A DNA stretch of 64,000 nt from positions 372,001-436,000 of the forward strand of contig NZ_JAFDOE010000002.1 of the NCBI RefSeq assembly GCF_018342065.1, given 5' to 3'. This document shows, one piece after another, positions 10,016 through 19,719 of this stretch. Made by a program: the position numbers and the translations under genes. The notes beneath the pieces were generated by a model. That model searched no databases and had not been told where the DNA came from. It worked only from the letters and a program-made list of their open reading frames with translations. Origin of the DNA: Citrobacter sp. FP75 (GTDB lineage Bacteria > Pseudomonadota > Gammaproteobacteria > Enterobacterales > Enterobacteriaceae). How positions within the stretch are numbered: the first letter of the stretch is position 1; every line of letters starts with the position of its first letter.

Positions 10016-10801
10016 TTAATGGCCGACGAAGTTAGGTTTCCGTTTTTCTAAAAACGCATTCATCCCTTCCTGATAGTCATTGCTGTCATAAACCGCGCGG
10101 CGCATCCCCTGGATGCGTTCAAACTCATCGGAATTCATGGTGTGCGCTTCGCCCAGCACGCGCAGTTCTTCTTTGATCACGGCAATCGCCAGCGGCGCTT
10201 TCTCCGAGATGTGGTGCGCCATTTGCAGGGTAAAATCCTCCAGCTCTTCGACAGCGACCACATGGTTGAGAATACCGACTGCCAGTGCACGCTGAGCGGT
10301 AATGGGCGAGGCGGTAAAAATCAGCTCTTTAACGATGTGAAAACCGGCATCGCGGGTCAGGTTGTGGATGCCCACCAGGTTATACGGCACACCGAGGTTG
10401 ACCGGTGTCATTGAGAAGGTGGAGGTACTGGCTGCGATGATCAGATCGGAACTCATGATCATCTCGAATGCGCCGCCCCAGACGCTGCCTTCAACCATTG
10501 AGATAATTGGTTTTGGGTATTTTTGGATCATGCGGGTTATCTGGCGCAGCGGATCGTCATACGAGAGCGGATCGCGACGTCCGGTAGGGAGCTCATGAAT
10601 GTCATGTCCGGCAGAGAACACTTTGGCTCCGCTCGGTGCGCGCAGAATAATGCAGCGAATGTCCGGGCGATTGAGATCGTTCAGTGCCAGCATAAGATCG
10701 TCAATAAACACTTTGCTCAGGGCGTTAAGCTTGCGGGCATAATTGAACTCAATGACTGCGACTTTCTGGATGATGACCACGTTGACGTATTGATAAGACA
10801 T
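10016..10801 (-). CDS. scpB: Methylmalonyl-CoA decarboxylase
   Basis: Converts methylmalonyl-CoA to propionyl-CoA and CO2. The start at 10801 (MSYQYVNVV) gives 261 residues, exactly the E. coli YgfG length; the open frame runs 270 bases further upstream into argK and is rejected. Crotonase fold: oxyanion-hole motifs VFSAGHDIHEL and EGSVWGGAFEMIMSSD. The start lies 10 bases after the argK stop, so the genes are probably translated in series. Confidence 0.96.
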   Translation of the reverse strand: MSYQYVNVVIIQKVAVIEFNYARKLNALSKVFIDDLMLALNDLNRPDIRCIILRAPSGAKVFSAGHDIHELPTGRRDPLSYDDPLRQITRMIQKYPKPIISMVEGSVWGGAFEMIMSSDLIIAASTSTFSMTPVNLGVPYNLVGIHNLTRDAGFHIVKELIFTASPITAQRALAVGILNHVVAVEELEDFTLQMAHHISEKAPLAIAVIKEELRVLGEAHTMNSDEFERIQGMRRAVYDSNDYQEGMNAFLEKRKPNFVGH

Positions 10802-10811
10802 AATGTTCTCT

Positions 10812-11807
10812 TTAATCAAAGTAATGATGTTGGATAAATTCGCTGATGTGCCGTAGACCGGTACGCGGTGAAAGGTCATTGTTCCTGACAGACTGCAGTG
10901 TTTGCTGGAAATAGCGCTCGAAATCAGCGCGAGAAAACAGCAGGTGCAGCGCTTCTTCTTCGGCCTGTTTTTGTAACCAGTCCACCGCCTGCTGCTGGCG
11001 GACTTTTTCCAGCCGACCGCTAGCCGTAAGGCATGTTTTAAAGTCGGTGATGGCCTGCCAGATTTCCTCAATGCCGCGTTTTTCCAGGGCGCTACAGGTC
11101 AGGGCCAGCGGCTGCCACTCGTCATATTTGCGGCGCAGAATGTGCAGCGCGGAGTCATACATATGACGGGCGATAGCGACGCAGGCGCGGTTTTCGCCGT
11201 CATCCTTGTTGATGACGAGTAGATCCGCCATCTCCATGATGCCTTTCTTGATGCCCTGCAGATCGTCACCGCCGCCAGCTATTTGCAGCGAGATAAAACA
11301 ATCCACCATACCGGCCACTTCGGTTTCGGACTGCCCGACGCCGACGGTTTCGACAATCACTACGTCGAAGCCTGCTGCTTCGCATAGCAGCATTAATTCA
11401 CGGGCGCGCTGGCTGGCACCGCCCAAATGTCCGCTCGATGGAACCGGGCGAATAAACGCGGCGTCCGCACGCGCCAGTTCCGTCATTCGGGTTTTATCGC
11501 CCAGGATGCTGCCGCCGCTGACCGGGCTGCTGGGATCGACGGCGATCACCGCCACCCGTAACCCCTTGCGGATCAGCAGCATGCCAAAAGCTTCCAGAAA
11601 GGTGCTTTTTCCTGCGCCTGGCGTGCCGGTAAGCCCCAGACGCAGGACGTTACCGGTGAATGGCATAATGGCGTCCAGCAATTGTGTGCTTAGCGCCTGA
11701 TGACGCGGATGCTGGCTCTCGACCAGCGTCATGGCCTGGGCGAGCGTGGCGCGCTCCCCCAGACGCAGACGGCGGACGCTATCAGCCAGCGTGGCGGAGC
11801 TAATCAT
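10812..11807 (-). CDS. argK: Methylmalonyl-CoA mutase-interacting GTPase (MeaB/ArgK family)
   Basis: G-protein chaperone (YgfD) that binds methylmalonyl-CoA mutase and protects or reloads its B12 cofactor. 331 residues: Walker [10 protein letters not shown], the switch region [27 protein letters not shown] (G3) and the NKDD base-recognition motif. It overlaps the end of scpA by 8 bases, which implies translational coupling with its partner enzyme. The old name ArgK (arginine transport kinase) is not supported by this fold. Confidence 0.95.
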   Translation of the reverse strand: MISSATLADSVRRLRLGERATLAQAMTLVESQHPRHQALSTQLLDAIMPFTGNVLRLGLTGTPGAGKSTFLEAFGMLLIRKGLRVAVIAVDPSSPVSGGSILGDKTRMTELARADAAFIRPVPSSGHLGGASQRARELMLLCEAAGFDVVIVETVGVGQSETEVAGMVDCFISLQIAGGGDDLQGIKKGIMEMADLLVINKDDGENRACVAIARHMYDSALHILRRKYDEWQPLALTCSALEKRGIEEIWQAITDFKTCLTASGRLEKVRQQQAVDWLQKQAEEEALHLLFSRADFERYFQQTLQSVRNNDLSPRTGLRHISEFIQHHYFD

Positions 11808-13944
11808 GGTGCTGGCCGATGCGGGTTAATACGTCACGCACGCTGTCGAGCATCGGCGTACCGGGACCATAAATGGCAGCGACACCGCGCTCCTGCAGGA
11901 AAGCGTAATCCTGTGGCGGAATAACACCGCCTGCCACCACGCAGATATCCTCGCGCCCCCAATTTTTGAGAGCTGCCACCAGTTCAGGGATCAGCGTTTT
12001 ATGACCTGCAGCCAGCGAAGAAGCGCCAACCACATGCACATCGTTTTCAACCGCCAGGCGGGCGATCTCTTCCGGCGTGGAGAACATCGGGCTGAGATCA
12101 ACATCGAAACCGAGATCGGAATAGGCGCTGGCGATCACTTTCGCCCCGCGATCGTGACCATCCTGACCCATTTTGGCGATCAGAATGCGCGGACGGCGCC
12201 CCGTGTCTGCGAGGAATTGTTCGGTTTGGGCAACAATGGCGTCAAACTCGTCGGCGGATTTTTCAGACTGGTGGTAGCTTTGCGCAATTACCCCGGTGAC
12301 GCACTGGCTGGGCACCAGGTAACGGTCAAAGGCTGATTCCAGCGCGTCGGAGATTTCACCGAGCGTGGCGCGAACGCGGGCGGCATCTATCGCGGCGGCC
12401 AGCAGGTTTTCATTGTGCTGCGCCGCGTGGGTCAACGCCTTCAGTGCGGTTTTCACGGCACTGTCGTCGCGGGTTGCGCGGATATGCTGCAGCGAGGCAA
12501 TTTGCTCGTTGCGCACCTTCACGTTGTCGATTTCCAGTACAGACGTGGCGTCTTCTTTATCCAGTTTGTACTTGTTCACACCGACGATAACGCGGTTACC
12601 CTGGTCGATCAGCGATTGTCCTCGTGCAGACGCTTCTTCGATCATCCGTTTAGGGAGTCCGGCTTCGATCGCTTTTGCCATTCCGCCCACGTCATCAATC
12701 TGTTTGATTATTGTGCGCGCCTGCTTAACGATTTGGTCGGTGAGTGATTCGACGTAGTACGATCCGGCCAGCGGATCGACGGTGCGGCAGATTTCCGACT
12801 CCTCCTGAATGATGATCTGCGTATTACGTGCGATACGCGCGGAGAAATCGGTCGGCAGGCCGAGCGCTTCATCAAAGGCGTTGGTATGTAAAGACTGAGT
12901 GCCGCCGAGGGTTGCGCCCAGCGCTTCGATGGTGGTGCGCACCACGTTGTTGTACGGATCCTGCTCGGTCAGGCTCCAGCCGGACGTCTGGCAGTGGGTG
13001 CGCAACGCTAAGGATTTTGGGTTGGTGGCACCAAAACCGCTGACGGCTTCACTCCACAAATAACGCGCCGCGCGCAGCATGGCGACGTTCATAAACAGAT
13101 CCATGCCAATGCCGAAGAAGAATGACAGGCGCGGGGCGAAATCATCAATTTTCAGCCCGGCGGACAGTGCCGCTTTGATGTACTCAATGCCGTCCGCCAG
13201 CGTAAACGCCACCTGCTGCACGCAGTTCGCACCGGCTTCGCCCATGTGATAACCGCTGATACTGATGGTATTGAAACGTGGCATATTGCCTGAACACCAG
13301 GCGATGATGTCGGCGATAATACGCATGGAGGGTTTTGGCGGATAAATATAGGTGTTGCGGCACAGGTACTCTTTCAGAATATCGTTCTGAATGGTCCCGG
13401 TGAGCTGTTCAGGCGTCACGCCTTGCTCCTGCGCCGCGACGATATAAAACGCCAGCACCGGCAGCACCGCGCCATTCATGGTCATCGATACCGACATTTT
13501 ATCCAGCGGGATCTGCTCGAACAGCACCTTCATGTCTTCGACGGTATCAATTGCCACGCCCGCTTTGCCAACGTCACCCGCCACGCGCGGATTGTCCGAG
13601 TCGTAGCCGCGGTGGGTGGCAAGGTCAAAGGCGACGGAAAGTCCCTTTTGTCCGGCGGCGAGGTTGCGGCGATAAAACGCGTTAGATTCTTTGGCGGTGG
13701 AAAAACCGGCGTACTGGCGAATGGTCCATGGCTGCGCGGTATACATGGTGGCACGCGGGCCGCGAACGTAAGGCGGTAAGCCGGGAAGGGTACCCGTCAC
13801 TTCCAGGTTATCGAGGTCAGCTTCGGTGTACAGTGGCTTGATGGCAATGCCTTCTGCCGTCTGTTTTACCAGCGAGTCGACGGTTTTTTCCCGCCGGCTG
13901 AGTTCTTTGTTGGCGAGTGTTTGCCACGCCTGCATATTGGTCAT
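11800..13944 (-). CDS. scpA: Methylmalonyl-CoA mutase (Sleeping Beauty mutase)
   Basis: Adenosylcobalamin-dependent interconversion of succinyl-CoA and methylmalonyl-CoA. The start at 13944 has GGAG 8 bases upstream and gives 714 residues, the E. coli Sbm length; an ATG 7 codons earlier overlaps that Shine-Dalgarno sequence. The TIM-barrel substrate domain (about 1-550, [20 protein letters not shown]) is followed by the C-terminal B12 domain with the cobalt-ligand motif DGHDRG (about residue 600). First gene of scpA-argK-scpB-scpC, which together turn succinate into propionate. Confidence 0.96.
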   Translation of the reverse strand: MTNMQAWQTLANKELSRREKTVDSLVKQTAEGIAIKPLYTEADLDNLEVTGTLPGLPPYVRGPRATMYTAQPWTIRQYAGFSTAKESNAFYRRNLAAGQKGLSVAFDLATHRGYDSDNPRVAGDVGKAGVAIDTVEDMKVLFEQIPLDKMSVSMTMNGAVLPVLAFYIVAAQEQGVTPEQLTGTIQNDILKEYLCRNTYIYPPKPSMRIIADIIAWCSGNMPRFNTISISGYHMGEAGANCVQQVAFTLADGIEYIKAALSAGLKIDDFAPRLSFFFGIGMDLFMNVAMLRAARYLWSEAVSGFGATNPKSLALRTHCQTSGWSLTEQDPYNNVVRTTIEALGATLGGTQSLHTNAFDEALGLPTDFSARIARNTQIIIQEESEICRTVDPLAGSYYVESLTDQIVKQARTIIKQIDDVGGMAKAIEAGLPKRMIEEASARGQSLIDQGNRVIVGVNKYKLDKEDATSVLEIDNVKVRNEQIASLQHIRATRDDSAVKTALKALTHAAQHNENLLAAAIDAARVRATLGEISDALESAFDRYLVPSQCVTGVIAQSYHQSEKSADEFDAIVAQTEQFLADTGRRPRILIAKMGQDGHDRGAKVIASAYSDLGFDVDLSPMFSTPEEIARLAVENDVHVVGASSLAAGHKTLIPELVAALKNWGREDICVVAGGVIPPQDYAFLQERGVAAIYGPGTPMLDSVRDVLTRIGQHHD

Positions 13945-14115
13945 TTTTCGCTCCGCATTACGCAATAAGTTGAATCTTTGCGAATACGGTGAGCTTTTTT
14001 ATCTGGCTTGTCGCCAGCAAAAAATAGCCAACCGGGCGTCGTTTTTTGCCGCGTGGTGTGCTTTATTTTGTGATGGATTTCAAAGACGTGTCGGGAATAA
14101 CGTGAAAAGGCGGTA

Positions 14116-14146
14116 GCCGGATAAGGCGTTCACGCCGCCCTCCGGC
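14116..14146. repeat. REP element between scpA and argP
   Basis: GCCGGataaggcgttcacgccgccctCCGGC matches the REP/BIME palindromic unit of enterobacteria. It lies in the 219-base gap between the scpA start and the argP stop; both genes are on the minus strand. Confidence 0.8.
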
Positions 14147-14163
14147 ATCAATGTGGAAAATCG

Positions 14164-15057
14164 CTAGTCCTGACGCAGAACCTTGTGCCCGTATTCCAGC
14201 AATGCATCGGTGACGTTGCGCATCATGCGGCTTTCCGGCGCAAAGCGATGCCAGTAGAGCATCCGACGCTGGAACAGGCCTGGCGTTAAGTCGATAAGTT
14301 CGCCGCTTTCCAGCTCTTTTTCGATCTGTAAGTGTGGGATCATACAGCAGGTGGTGCCCTGACGTGCCAGTTGCACAAAGGCTTCAGACGAGTTAACGAT
14401 ATGGCATGGTACGCTGCCTGGCGGAAGATCGAAGTTTTGCTGCAGGAAGGCCTGGTGCATATCGTCGAGATGGTCAAACGCAACCGCCGGGGCTTTCAGC
14501 AGAGCAGAGCGGGTGACGCCGTTAGGAAAATAGCGTTCGGCAAAAGGCTTTGAGCCAACAAACAGGTAGTCCAGCGCACCAAGTTTATCCACCAGGCAGC
14601 TTGGCAGCGCCTGATGTTGAATACTCACTGCACCCACTACTTCACCGCGACGCAGGCGTTCCTGGGTGCGCGTTTCATCTTCAACCTGCAGGTTCAGGCG
14701 AATCGGCGAATTGGCCAGCACCGGGGCCAGCGCCGGGAGCAACCAGGTTGCCAGGCTGTCGGCGTTTACCGCCAGTGAGAGCAGCAGCGGCGTTGAGCCG
14801 GTTTGTTCATCCCCCAGCCACTCGTCTTCCAGAAGCTCAACCTGACGTAAAAGCGCCAGCAGCTTTTGTCCCTGTTCGGTTGGGCGAGGCGGTACGGTAC
14901 GCACCAGCAGCGGTTGTCCGAACATATTCTCAAGCTGTTTTATGCGTTGTGAAACGGCGGATTGCGTGATGCACAGCTTTTGCGCCGCGCGCTCAAATCC
15001 TCGTTCACGAATAACCGCATCCAGTGCTTGTAGTGTTCTGTAGTCCGGACGTTTCAT
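14164..15057 (-). CDS. argP: LysR-type regulator ArgP (IciA)
   Basis: Activates argO with arginine and represses or traps RNA polymerase there with lysine; also controls lysine and other metabolic genes in E. coli. The start at 15057 ([10 protein letters not shown]) gives 297 residues, as in E. coli; the frame is open 13 codons further up. The N-terminal helix-turn-helix contains [21 protein letters not shown] (residues 23-43); the effector domain follows. Its main target argO is about 8 kb away in the same window. Confidence 0.95.
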   Translation of the reverse strand: MKRPDYRTLQALDAVIRERGFERAAQKLCITQSAVSQRIKQLENMFGQPLLVRTVPPRPTEQGQKLLALLRQVELLEDEWLGDEQTGSTPLLLSLAVNADSLATWLLPALAPVLANSPIRLNLQVEDETRTQERLRRGEVVGAVSIQHQALPSCLVDKLGALDYLFVGSKPFAERYFPNGVTRSALLKAPAVAFDHLDDMHQAFLQQNFDLPPGSVPCHIVNSSEAFVQLARQGTTCCMIPHLQIEKELESGELIDLTPGLFQRRMLYWHRFAPESRMMRNVTDALLEYGHKVLRQD

Positions 15058-15152
15058 TGCTTTGACGCACTCCTGAAAGTTTTGCTTGTTCTGCACTATG
15101 ACACAAATTTAGGTTGGGTAAAGACGAAATCCGCCGCCTGCGCGCGGGTGTG

Positions 15153-15182
15153 GGGACATTTTTCTGCACAATGTTCTATAAT
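15153..15182 (+). promoter_or_regulatory. rpiA promoter
   Basis: A consensus TATAAT at 15177-15182 with GGGACA at 15153-15158 (18-base spacer), ending 45 bases before the rpiA start. Confidence 0.6.
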
Positions 15183-15227
15183 GCGCGTGAATTTTCCCAC
15201 CATATTCACACCACAGGCGAAACGATC

Positions 15228-15887
15228 ATGACGCAGGATGAACTGAAAAAAGCAGTAGGATGGGCGGCACTTCAGTATGTACAGCCCGGCACCATTGTGG
15301 GCGTAGGTACAGGTTCAACGGCCGCACACTTTATTGATGCGCTGGGCACCATGAAAGGTCAGATTGAAGGTGCGGTGTCCAGTTCGGACGCATCGACTGA
15401 AAAACTCAAAAGCCTCGGTATCCACGTGTTCGATCTTAACGAAGTGGACAGCCTTGGCGTGTACGTTGATGGCGCAGACGAAATCAACGGCCATATGCAG
15501 ATGATCAAAGGCGGCGGCGCGGCGCTGACCCGCGAAAAAATCATTGCATCGGTGGCGAAGAAATTTATCTGTATCGCTGATGCGTCCAAAGAAGTCGACA
15601 TTTTGGGTAACTTCCCGCTGCCGGTAGAAGTGATCCCGATGGCGCGTAGCGCGGTTGCCCGTCAGTTGGTGAAGCTGGGCGGTCGTCCTGAATACCGTCA
15701 GGGCGTGGTGACTGACAACGGCAATGTGATCCTTGATGTACACGGTCTGGAGATCCTCGACGCCGTGGCGATGGAAAACGCCATCAACGCGATTCCAGGT
15801 GTTGTGACCGTGGGGTTATTTGCCAACCGTGGTGCGGATGTCGCGCTGATCGGCACGGCAGATGGCGTGAAAACTATCGTAAAATGA
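15228..15887 (+). CDS. rpiA: Ribose-5-phosphate isomerase A
   Basis: Interconverts ribose 5-phosphate and ribulose 5-phosphate in the pentose phosphate pathway. The ATG at 15228 gives 219 residues as in E. coli; the frame is open further upstream, but the promoter lies in that part. Motifs: [12 protein letters not shown] (residues 21-32), [16 protein letters not shown] with the catalytic Asp/Glu, and [12 protein letters not shown]. Divergent from argP. Confidence 0.96.
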   Translation: MTQDELKKAVGWAALQYVQPGTIVGVGTGSTAAHFIDALGTMKGQIEGAVSSSDASTEKLKSLGIHVFDLNEVDSLGVYVDGADEINGHMQMIKGGGAALTREKIIASVAKKFICIADASKEVDILGNFPLPVEVIPMARSAVARQLVKLGGRPEYRQGVVTDNGNVILDVHGLEILDAVAMENAINAIPGVVTVGLFANRGADVALIGTADGVKTIVK

Positions 15888-16161
15888 TCTGACGGCCGAG
15901 ATCTTCTGTCGTTAAAAAAATTTTGGCAGGGCAAATTTGGTGACTTGTGTCACGTTTACAATATTGTCCTGCCGATCCCTCCAAAGAAAAAGTTATCACC
16001 AGAATTTTACTCTGACATTTCTCTTTGAATGACGCTTCTTCAGCACGACGACGCAAACGTTCATATTGCTGCAATATTTTTTTTTGATATGTTGAAGAGG
16101 AGGATGAAAAATCCCACACACAACACATCAGATTGAACTAAAAAAAGACAGGGTCGGGGAA

Positions 16162-17394
16162 ATGGCAAAGGTATCACTGGAGAAAGAGAAGATTAAGTTT
16201 CTGCTGGTTGAAGGTGTGCATCAAAAAGCACTGGAAAGCCTTCGTGCGGCAGGTTACACCAACATCGAGTTTCATAAAGGCGCTCTGGACACTGAACAAC
16301 TGAAAGAGTCCATCCGTGATGCCCACTTCATTGGCCTGCGTTCCCGTACTCATCTGACTGAAGATGTGATTGACGCCGCAGAGAAACTGGTTGCGATTGG
16401 TTGCTTCTGTATTGGCACCAATCAGGTTGATCTGGGGGCGGCGGCAAAACGTGGGATCCCCGTGTTTAACGCGCCATTCTCTAACACGCGTTCCGTTGCC
16501 GAACTGGTGATTGGCGAGCTGCTGCTGCTGCTGCGCGGCGTGCCGGAAGCGAACGCCAAAGCGCACCGTGGCGTGTGGAATAAACTGGCTACCGGCTCTT
16601 TTGAAGCGCGTGGCAAAAAACTGGGGATTATCGGTTACGGCCACATTGGTACCCAGTTGGGCATTCTGGCGGAATCGCTGGGGATGCACGTCTATTTCTA
16701 TGATATTGAAAACAAACTCCCGCTGGGGAACGCCACCCAGGTACAGCATCTTTCCGACCTGCTTAATATGAGCGATGTCGTCAGCCTCCACGTGCCGGAA
16801 AATGCCTCCACCAAAAATATGATGGGCGCGCAAGAGATTGCTCTGATGAAACCGGGTGCGCTGCTGATCAACGCCGCGCGCGGAACGGTCGTTGATATTC
16901 CGGCGCTGTGCGATGCGTTAGCCACCAAACATCTGGCAGGGGCGGCAATCGACGTCTTCCCTACGGAGCCGGCGACCAACAGCGATCCGTTCACGTCTCC
17001 ACTGTGTGATTTCGACAACGTGATCCTGACGCCGCACATTGGTGGTTCAACGCTGGAAGCGCAGGAAAACATTGGTCTGGAAGTGGCGGGAAAGCTGACG
17101 AAGTATTCCGACAACGGTTCTACGCTGTCTGCGGTTAACTTCCCGGAAGTGTCGCTGCCGCTGCACGGTGGTCGTCGTTTGATGCATATTCACGAAAACC
17201 GTCCAGGTGTATTGACCGCGCTAAACCAAATCTTCGCCGAGCAGGGCGTTAACATTGCCGCGCAGTATCTGCAAACCTCCGCGCAGGTGGGGTATGTGGT
17301 TATTGATATCGAGGCGGATGAAGATGTGGCGGAGAAGGCGCTGCTGGCGATGAAAGCCATTCCGGGGACGATTCGCGCGCGCATGCTGTACTAA
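16162..17394 (+). CDS. serA: D-3-phosphoglycerate dehydrogenase
   Basis: First committed enzyme of serine synthesis, oxidising 3-phosphoglycerate with NAD; tetrameric and feedback-inhibited by serine. 410 residues: substrate domain, NAD-binding GYGHIGTQLG (about 155-164), catalytic region NAARGTVVDIPAL and PHIGGSTLEAQ, and the C-terminal ACT domain (about 335-410) that binds serine. E. coli regulation is by Lrp and CRP. The 274-base upstream gap holds only regulatory DNA, including gtgacttgtgtcacgttt at about 15940, a CRP/Lrp-like AT-rich stretch. The serine made here feeds the glycine cleavage genes at 24-28.6 kb. Confidence 0.97.
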   Translation: MAKVSLEKEKIKFLLVEGVHQKALESLRAAGYTNIEFHKGALDTEQLKESIRDAHFIGLRSRTHLTEDVIDAAEKLVAIGCFCIGTNQVDLGAAAKRGIPVFNAPFSNTRSVAELVIGELLLLLRGVPEANAKAHRGVWNKLATGSFEARGKKLGIIGYGHIGTQLGILAESLGMHVYFYDIENKLPLGNATQVQHLSDLLNMSDVVSLHVPENASTKNMMGAQEIALMKPGALLINAARGTVVDIPALCDALATKHLAGAAIDVFPTEPATNSDPFTSPLCDFDNVILTPHIGGSTLEAQENIGLEVAGKLTKYSDNGSTLSAVNFPEVSLPLHGGRRLMHIHENRPGVLTALNQIFAEQGVNIAAQYLQTSAQVGYVVIDIEADEDVAEKALLAMKAIPGTIRARMLY

Positions 17395-17406
17395 TTTCCT
17401 CTACAT

Positions 17407-17427
17407 GGGCAGGCGGTTGACCTGCCC
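17407..17427 (+). terminator. Hairpin after serA
   Basis: GGGCAGG-cggttga-CCTGCCC is a perfect 7-bp stem 12 bases after the serA stop. Only a pyrimidine-rich tract follows, not a clean T-run. Confidence 0.55.
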
Positions 17428-17565
17428 GTACTTCCTCTTATTTCCTTTCCGCGCTATCTCTTTTTGTAACGCATACATTCTGTTTTCGAGCCTTGCCGCA
17501 ATTGGTAATTAAAGGCTGAGCTCTGCGTTGTACATCAATAAAAGGAATTTACGATAGGGGCTCAG

Positions 17566-17571
17566 TATAAT
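17566..17571 (+). promoter_or_regulatory. -10 box of the ibs toxin transcript
   Basis: TATAAT at 17566-17571, 53 bases before the 19-codon toxin frame. Its transcript would carry the hairpin at 17582-17607 in its leader. Confidence 0.5.
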
Positions 17572-17579
17572 GCTGAAAC

Positions 17580-17727
17580 GGGAAAGCCCCTACCGAAGCA
17601 GGGGCTTTAAAAAGGAAAGGGACGATGATGAGATACGTCATCATGCTGCTGATCCTGTTAATCATCGCTTACCCAGCATATTAACAGAGAGTACGCAGGA
17701 GGGAGGTTTGCCTCCCTCACCCTTCAC
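17580..17727 (-). ncRNA. sibC: SibC-like antisense RNA (type I antitoxin)
   Basis: On the minus strand a region beginning near gtgaagggtgagggaggc runs fully across the ibs frame. It ends at the terminator hairpin AAAGCCCCTgcttcggtAGGGGCTTT (plus-strand 17582-17607). The layout, the GGAGG-rich 5' hairpin and the 3' terminator match E. coli SibC, which also lies between serA and ygfA. Ends are approximate. Confidence 0.75.
17625..17684 (+). CDS. ibsC: Small hydrophobic toxin of the Ibs family
   Basis: A 19-codon frame, MMRYVIMLLILLIIAYPAY, preceded by an AAGGAAAGGG Shine-Dalgarno sequence. It has the Ibs pattern: Met-Met-Arg followed by a single very hydrophobic helix that inserts in the inner membrane and dissipates its potential when not held in check by the antisense Sib RNA. 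E. coli IbsC lies at the same place. The hydrophobic core differs at several positions, but length, start and end are kept. Confidence 0.8.
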   Translation: MMRYVIMLLILLIIAYPAY

Positions 17728-17775
17728 CGAGAATTTAGGTCAAAAAAACGACGCTGTCAATCGGCAAAAAAAAAG

Positions 17776-18372
17776 CTACCACTCCCAAATTTTGGATGGC
17801 GTCACTACCGCTGGCAGTGGAATATCCCACTCTTCAACCGGTAACTTTTCTACTCGCTGGCAATCATGTGCATAACCTACGGGTTGGATCCGATTCTGTT
17901 GCCAGTTTTGTAGCGTGCGGTCGTAAAATCCGCCGCCCATACCTAAACGCTGTCCGTCGTCGTCAAACGCCACTAGCGGCGTAATCAATACATCCAGTTT
18001 TGACAGCGGCAAGACGTCGCGCACATCAAGCCGCGGCTCCAGGATTTTTAAGCGATTGGTCACCAGGTCGCTGTGCGGATGATAGTGCAGAAACAGTAAA
18101 TGACCGGGGCTAAACGGGTGCAGTACAGGGAGATAGACGCGCTTGCCGGCACGCCACAGCTGTTCGATCAGCGGTTGGGTATCGAGTTCACCATCAAAAG
18201 AGAGAAATACCGCCACGGTGTGGGCGAGTAAAACAGGGGGAAAGCTCAGCATTCTGCTCGCGGCCTGCTGACCGAAATCGCGTTGTTGCTCAGGGGATAG
18301 CGCACGGCGTCGTTGCCGAATCAGTTGACGAATTTCTTGCCGGGATAAAGGAAGTTCAGAAAGTAGTGTCAT
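17776..18372 (-). CDS. ygfA: 5-formyltetrahydrofolate cyclo-ligase
   Basis: ATP-dependent conversion of 5-formyltetrahydrofolate to 5,10-methenyltetrahydrofolate (also called fau). 198 residues: a basic N-terminal RQRRRALSPEQQ, FLSFDGELDTQPL and the C-terminal LGMGGGFYDRTL loop. E. coli is often annotated at 182 aa from a later start; here that position is not a start codon, so the ATG at 18372 is chosen. It begins 18 bases after the 6S RNA and is co-transcribed with it (ssrS-ygfA). Its folate product links to the glycine cleavage system. Confidence 0.93.
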   Translation of the reverse strand: MTLLSELPLSRQEIRQLIRQRRRALSPEQQRDFGQQAASRMLSFPPVLLAHTVAVFLSFDGELDTQPLIEQLWRAGKRVYLPVLHPFSPGHLLFLHYHPHSDLVTNRLKILEPRLDVRDVLPLSKLDVLITPLVAFDDDGQRLGMGGGFYDRTLQNWQQNRIQPVGYAHDCQRVEKLPVEEWDIPLPAVVTPSKIWEW

Positions 18373-18390
18373 GGCTGTCGCCAGGTAGAA

Positions 18391-18575
18391 GGGAATCTCC
18401 GAGATGCCGCCGCAGGCTGTAACCCTTGAACCCTTGGTTCAAGGTGAATGTGTCGTCACAGTTTTAAGGCTTCTCGGACGAACCGAGCATGCTCACCAAC
18501 CGTGGAGCGCCACATTCTTGTGGTATGAAATATCGGCTCAGGGGACTGGCCCGCTTGCAAACATCTCAGAGAAAT
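18391..18575 (-). ncRNA. ssrS: 6S RNA
   Basis: About 185 bases on the minus strand, from ATTTCTCTGAGATGTTTGCA (18575) to CATCTCGGAGATTCCC (18391). It has the closing stem, the GTTCAAGG/CCTTGAAC stem and the central bubble that mimics an open promoter and traps sigma-70 RNA polymerase in stationary phase. The sequence is close to E. coli 6S RNA. It lies between zapA and ygfA. Confidence 0.96.
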
Positions 18576-18616
18576 TTTGTCTTCACGGTCACTCTACCAC
18601 AGTAAACCGAAAAGTG

Positions 18617-19012
<396 letters not shown>

Positions 19013-19112
19013 CTATAGCTACCCTGGTATGAACATACAAGCCCTTTTCTGGTCCACCAGGGCCCAAAGTGGTAGCATATCATGAATATCCTCCCTTTGA
19101 TGACGAATGCTT

Positions 19113-19694
19113 ATGTCTATACAGAACGAAATGCCTGGTTACACCGAAGTTAGCCAGTTTTTGAACCAACAAGGGGCTGGATTAACCCCGGCCGAGATGC
19201 ACGGTTTGATCAGTGGGATGATTTGCGGCGGCAACAATGACAGCTCATGGCAGCCTCTGTTGCACGACCTGACCAACGAAGGTCTGGCCTTTGGTCATGA
19301 GCTGGCTCAGGCTCTGATCAAAATGCACGCGGCGACCAGCGATGCGCTGGAAGATGACGGCTTCCTTTTTCAGCTTTATCTGCCTGAAGGCGACGACGTC
19401 AGCGTGTTCGATCGCGCCGATGCGCTGGGGGGCTGGGTAAATCACTTTTTGCTGGGCCTCGGGGTTACACAACCCAAGCTCGACAAAGTGACCGGCGAAA
19501 CCGGAGAAGCGATCGACGACCTGCGCAATATCGCCCAGTTGGGATATGACGAAGACGAAGATCAGGAAGAGCTGGAAATGTCGCTCGAAGAGATCATCGA
19601 GTACGTGCGTGTTGCTGCGCTTCTGTGCCATGACACGTTCACGCGTCAGCAACCGCCGACAGCGCCGGAAGTTCGTAAACCGACTCTGCACTAA
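19113..19694 (+). CDS. ygfB: UPF0149 family protein YgfB
   Basis: 193 residues of the UPF0149/YecA-like family; function not established in Enterobacteriaceae. The start at 19113 ([10 protein letters not shown]) matches E. coli; an ATG two codons earlier is equally possible, as the Shine-Dalgarno sequence is weak. Conserved [17 protein letters not shown] at about residues 23-39, and an acidic C-terminal half ([16 protein letters not shown]). First gene of ygfB-pepP-ubiH-ubiI. Confidence 0.94.
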   Translation: MSIQNEMPGYTEVSQFLNQQGAGLTPAEMHGLISGMICGGNNDSSWQPLLHDLTNEGLAFGHELAQALIKMHAATSDALEDDGFLFQLYLPEGDDVSVFDRADALGGWVNHFLLGLGVTQPKLDKVTGETGEAIDDLRNIAQLGYDEDEDQEELEMSLEEIIEYVRVAALLCHDTFTRQQPPTAPEVRKPTLH

Positions 19695-19719
19695 GAACAA
19701 CAACGCCAGGGAGAGTGTC

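Noticed and set aside
10812..11807. ArgK as an arginine-transport kinase
   Set aside because: The protein has the MeaB GTPase motifs and lies in the mutase operon, so the older name does not describe its function.
17570..17875. 101-codon plus-strand frame over the sib/ibs locus
   Set aside because: It runs through the Sib terminator hairpin and into the end of ygfA on the opposite strand; the 19-codon Ibs frame is the real gene.
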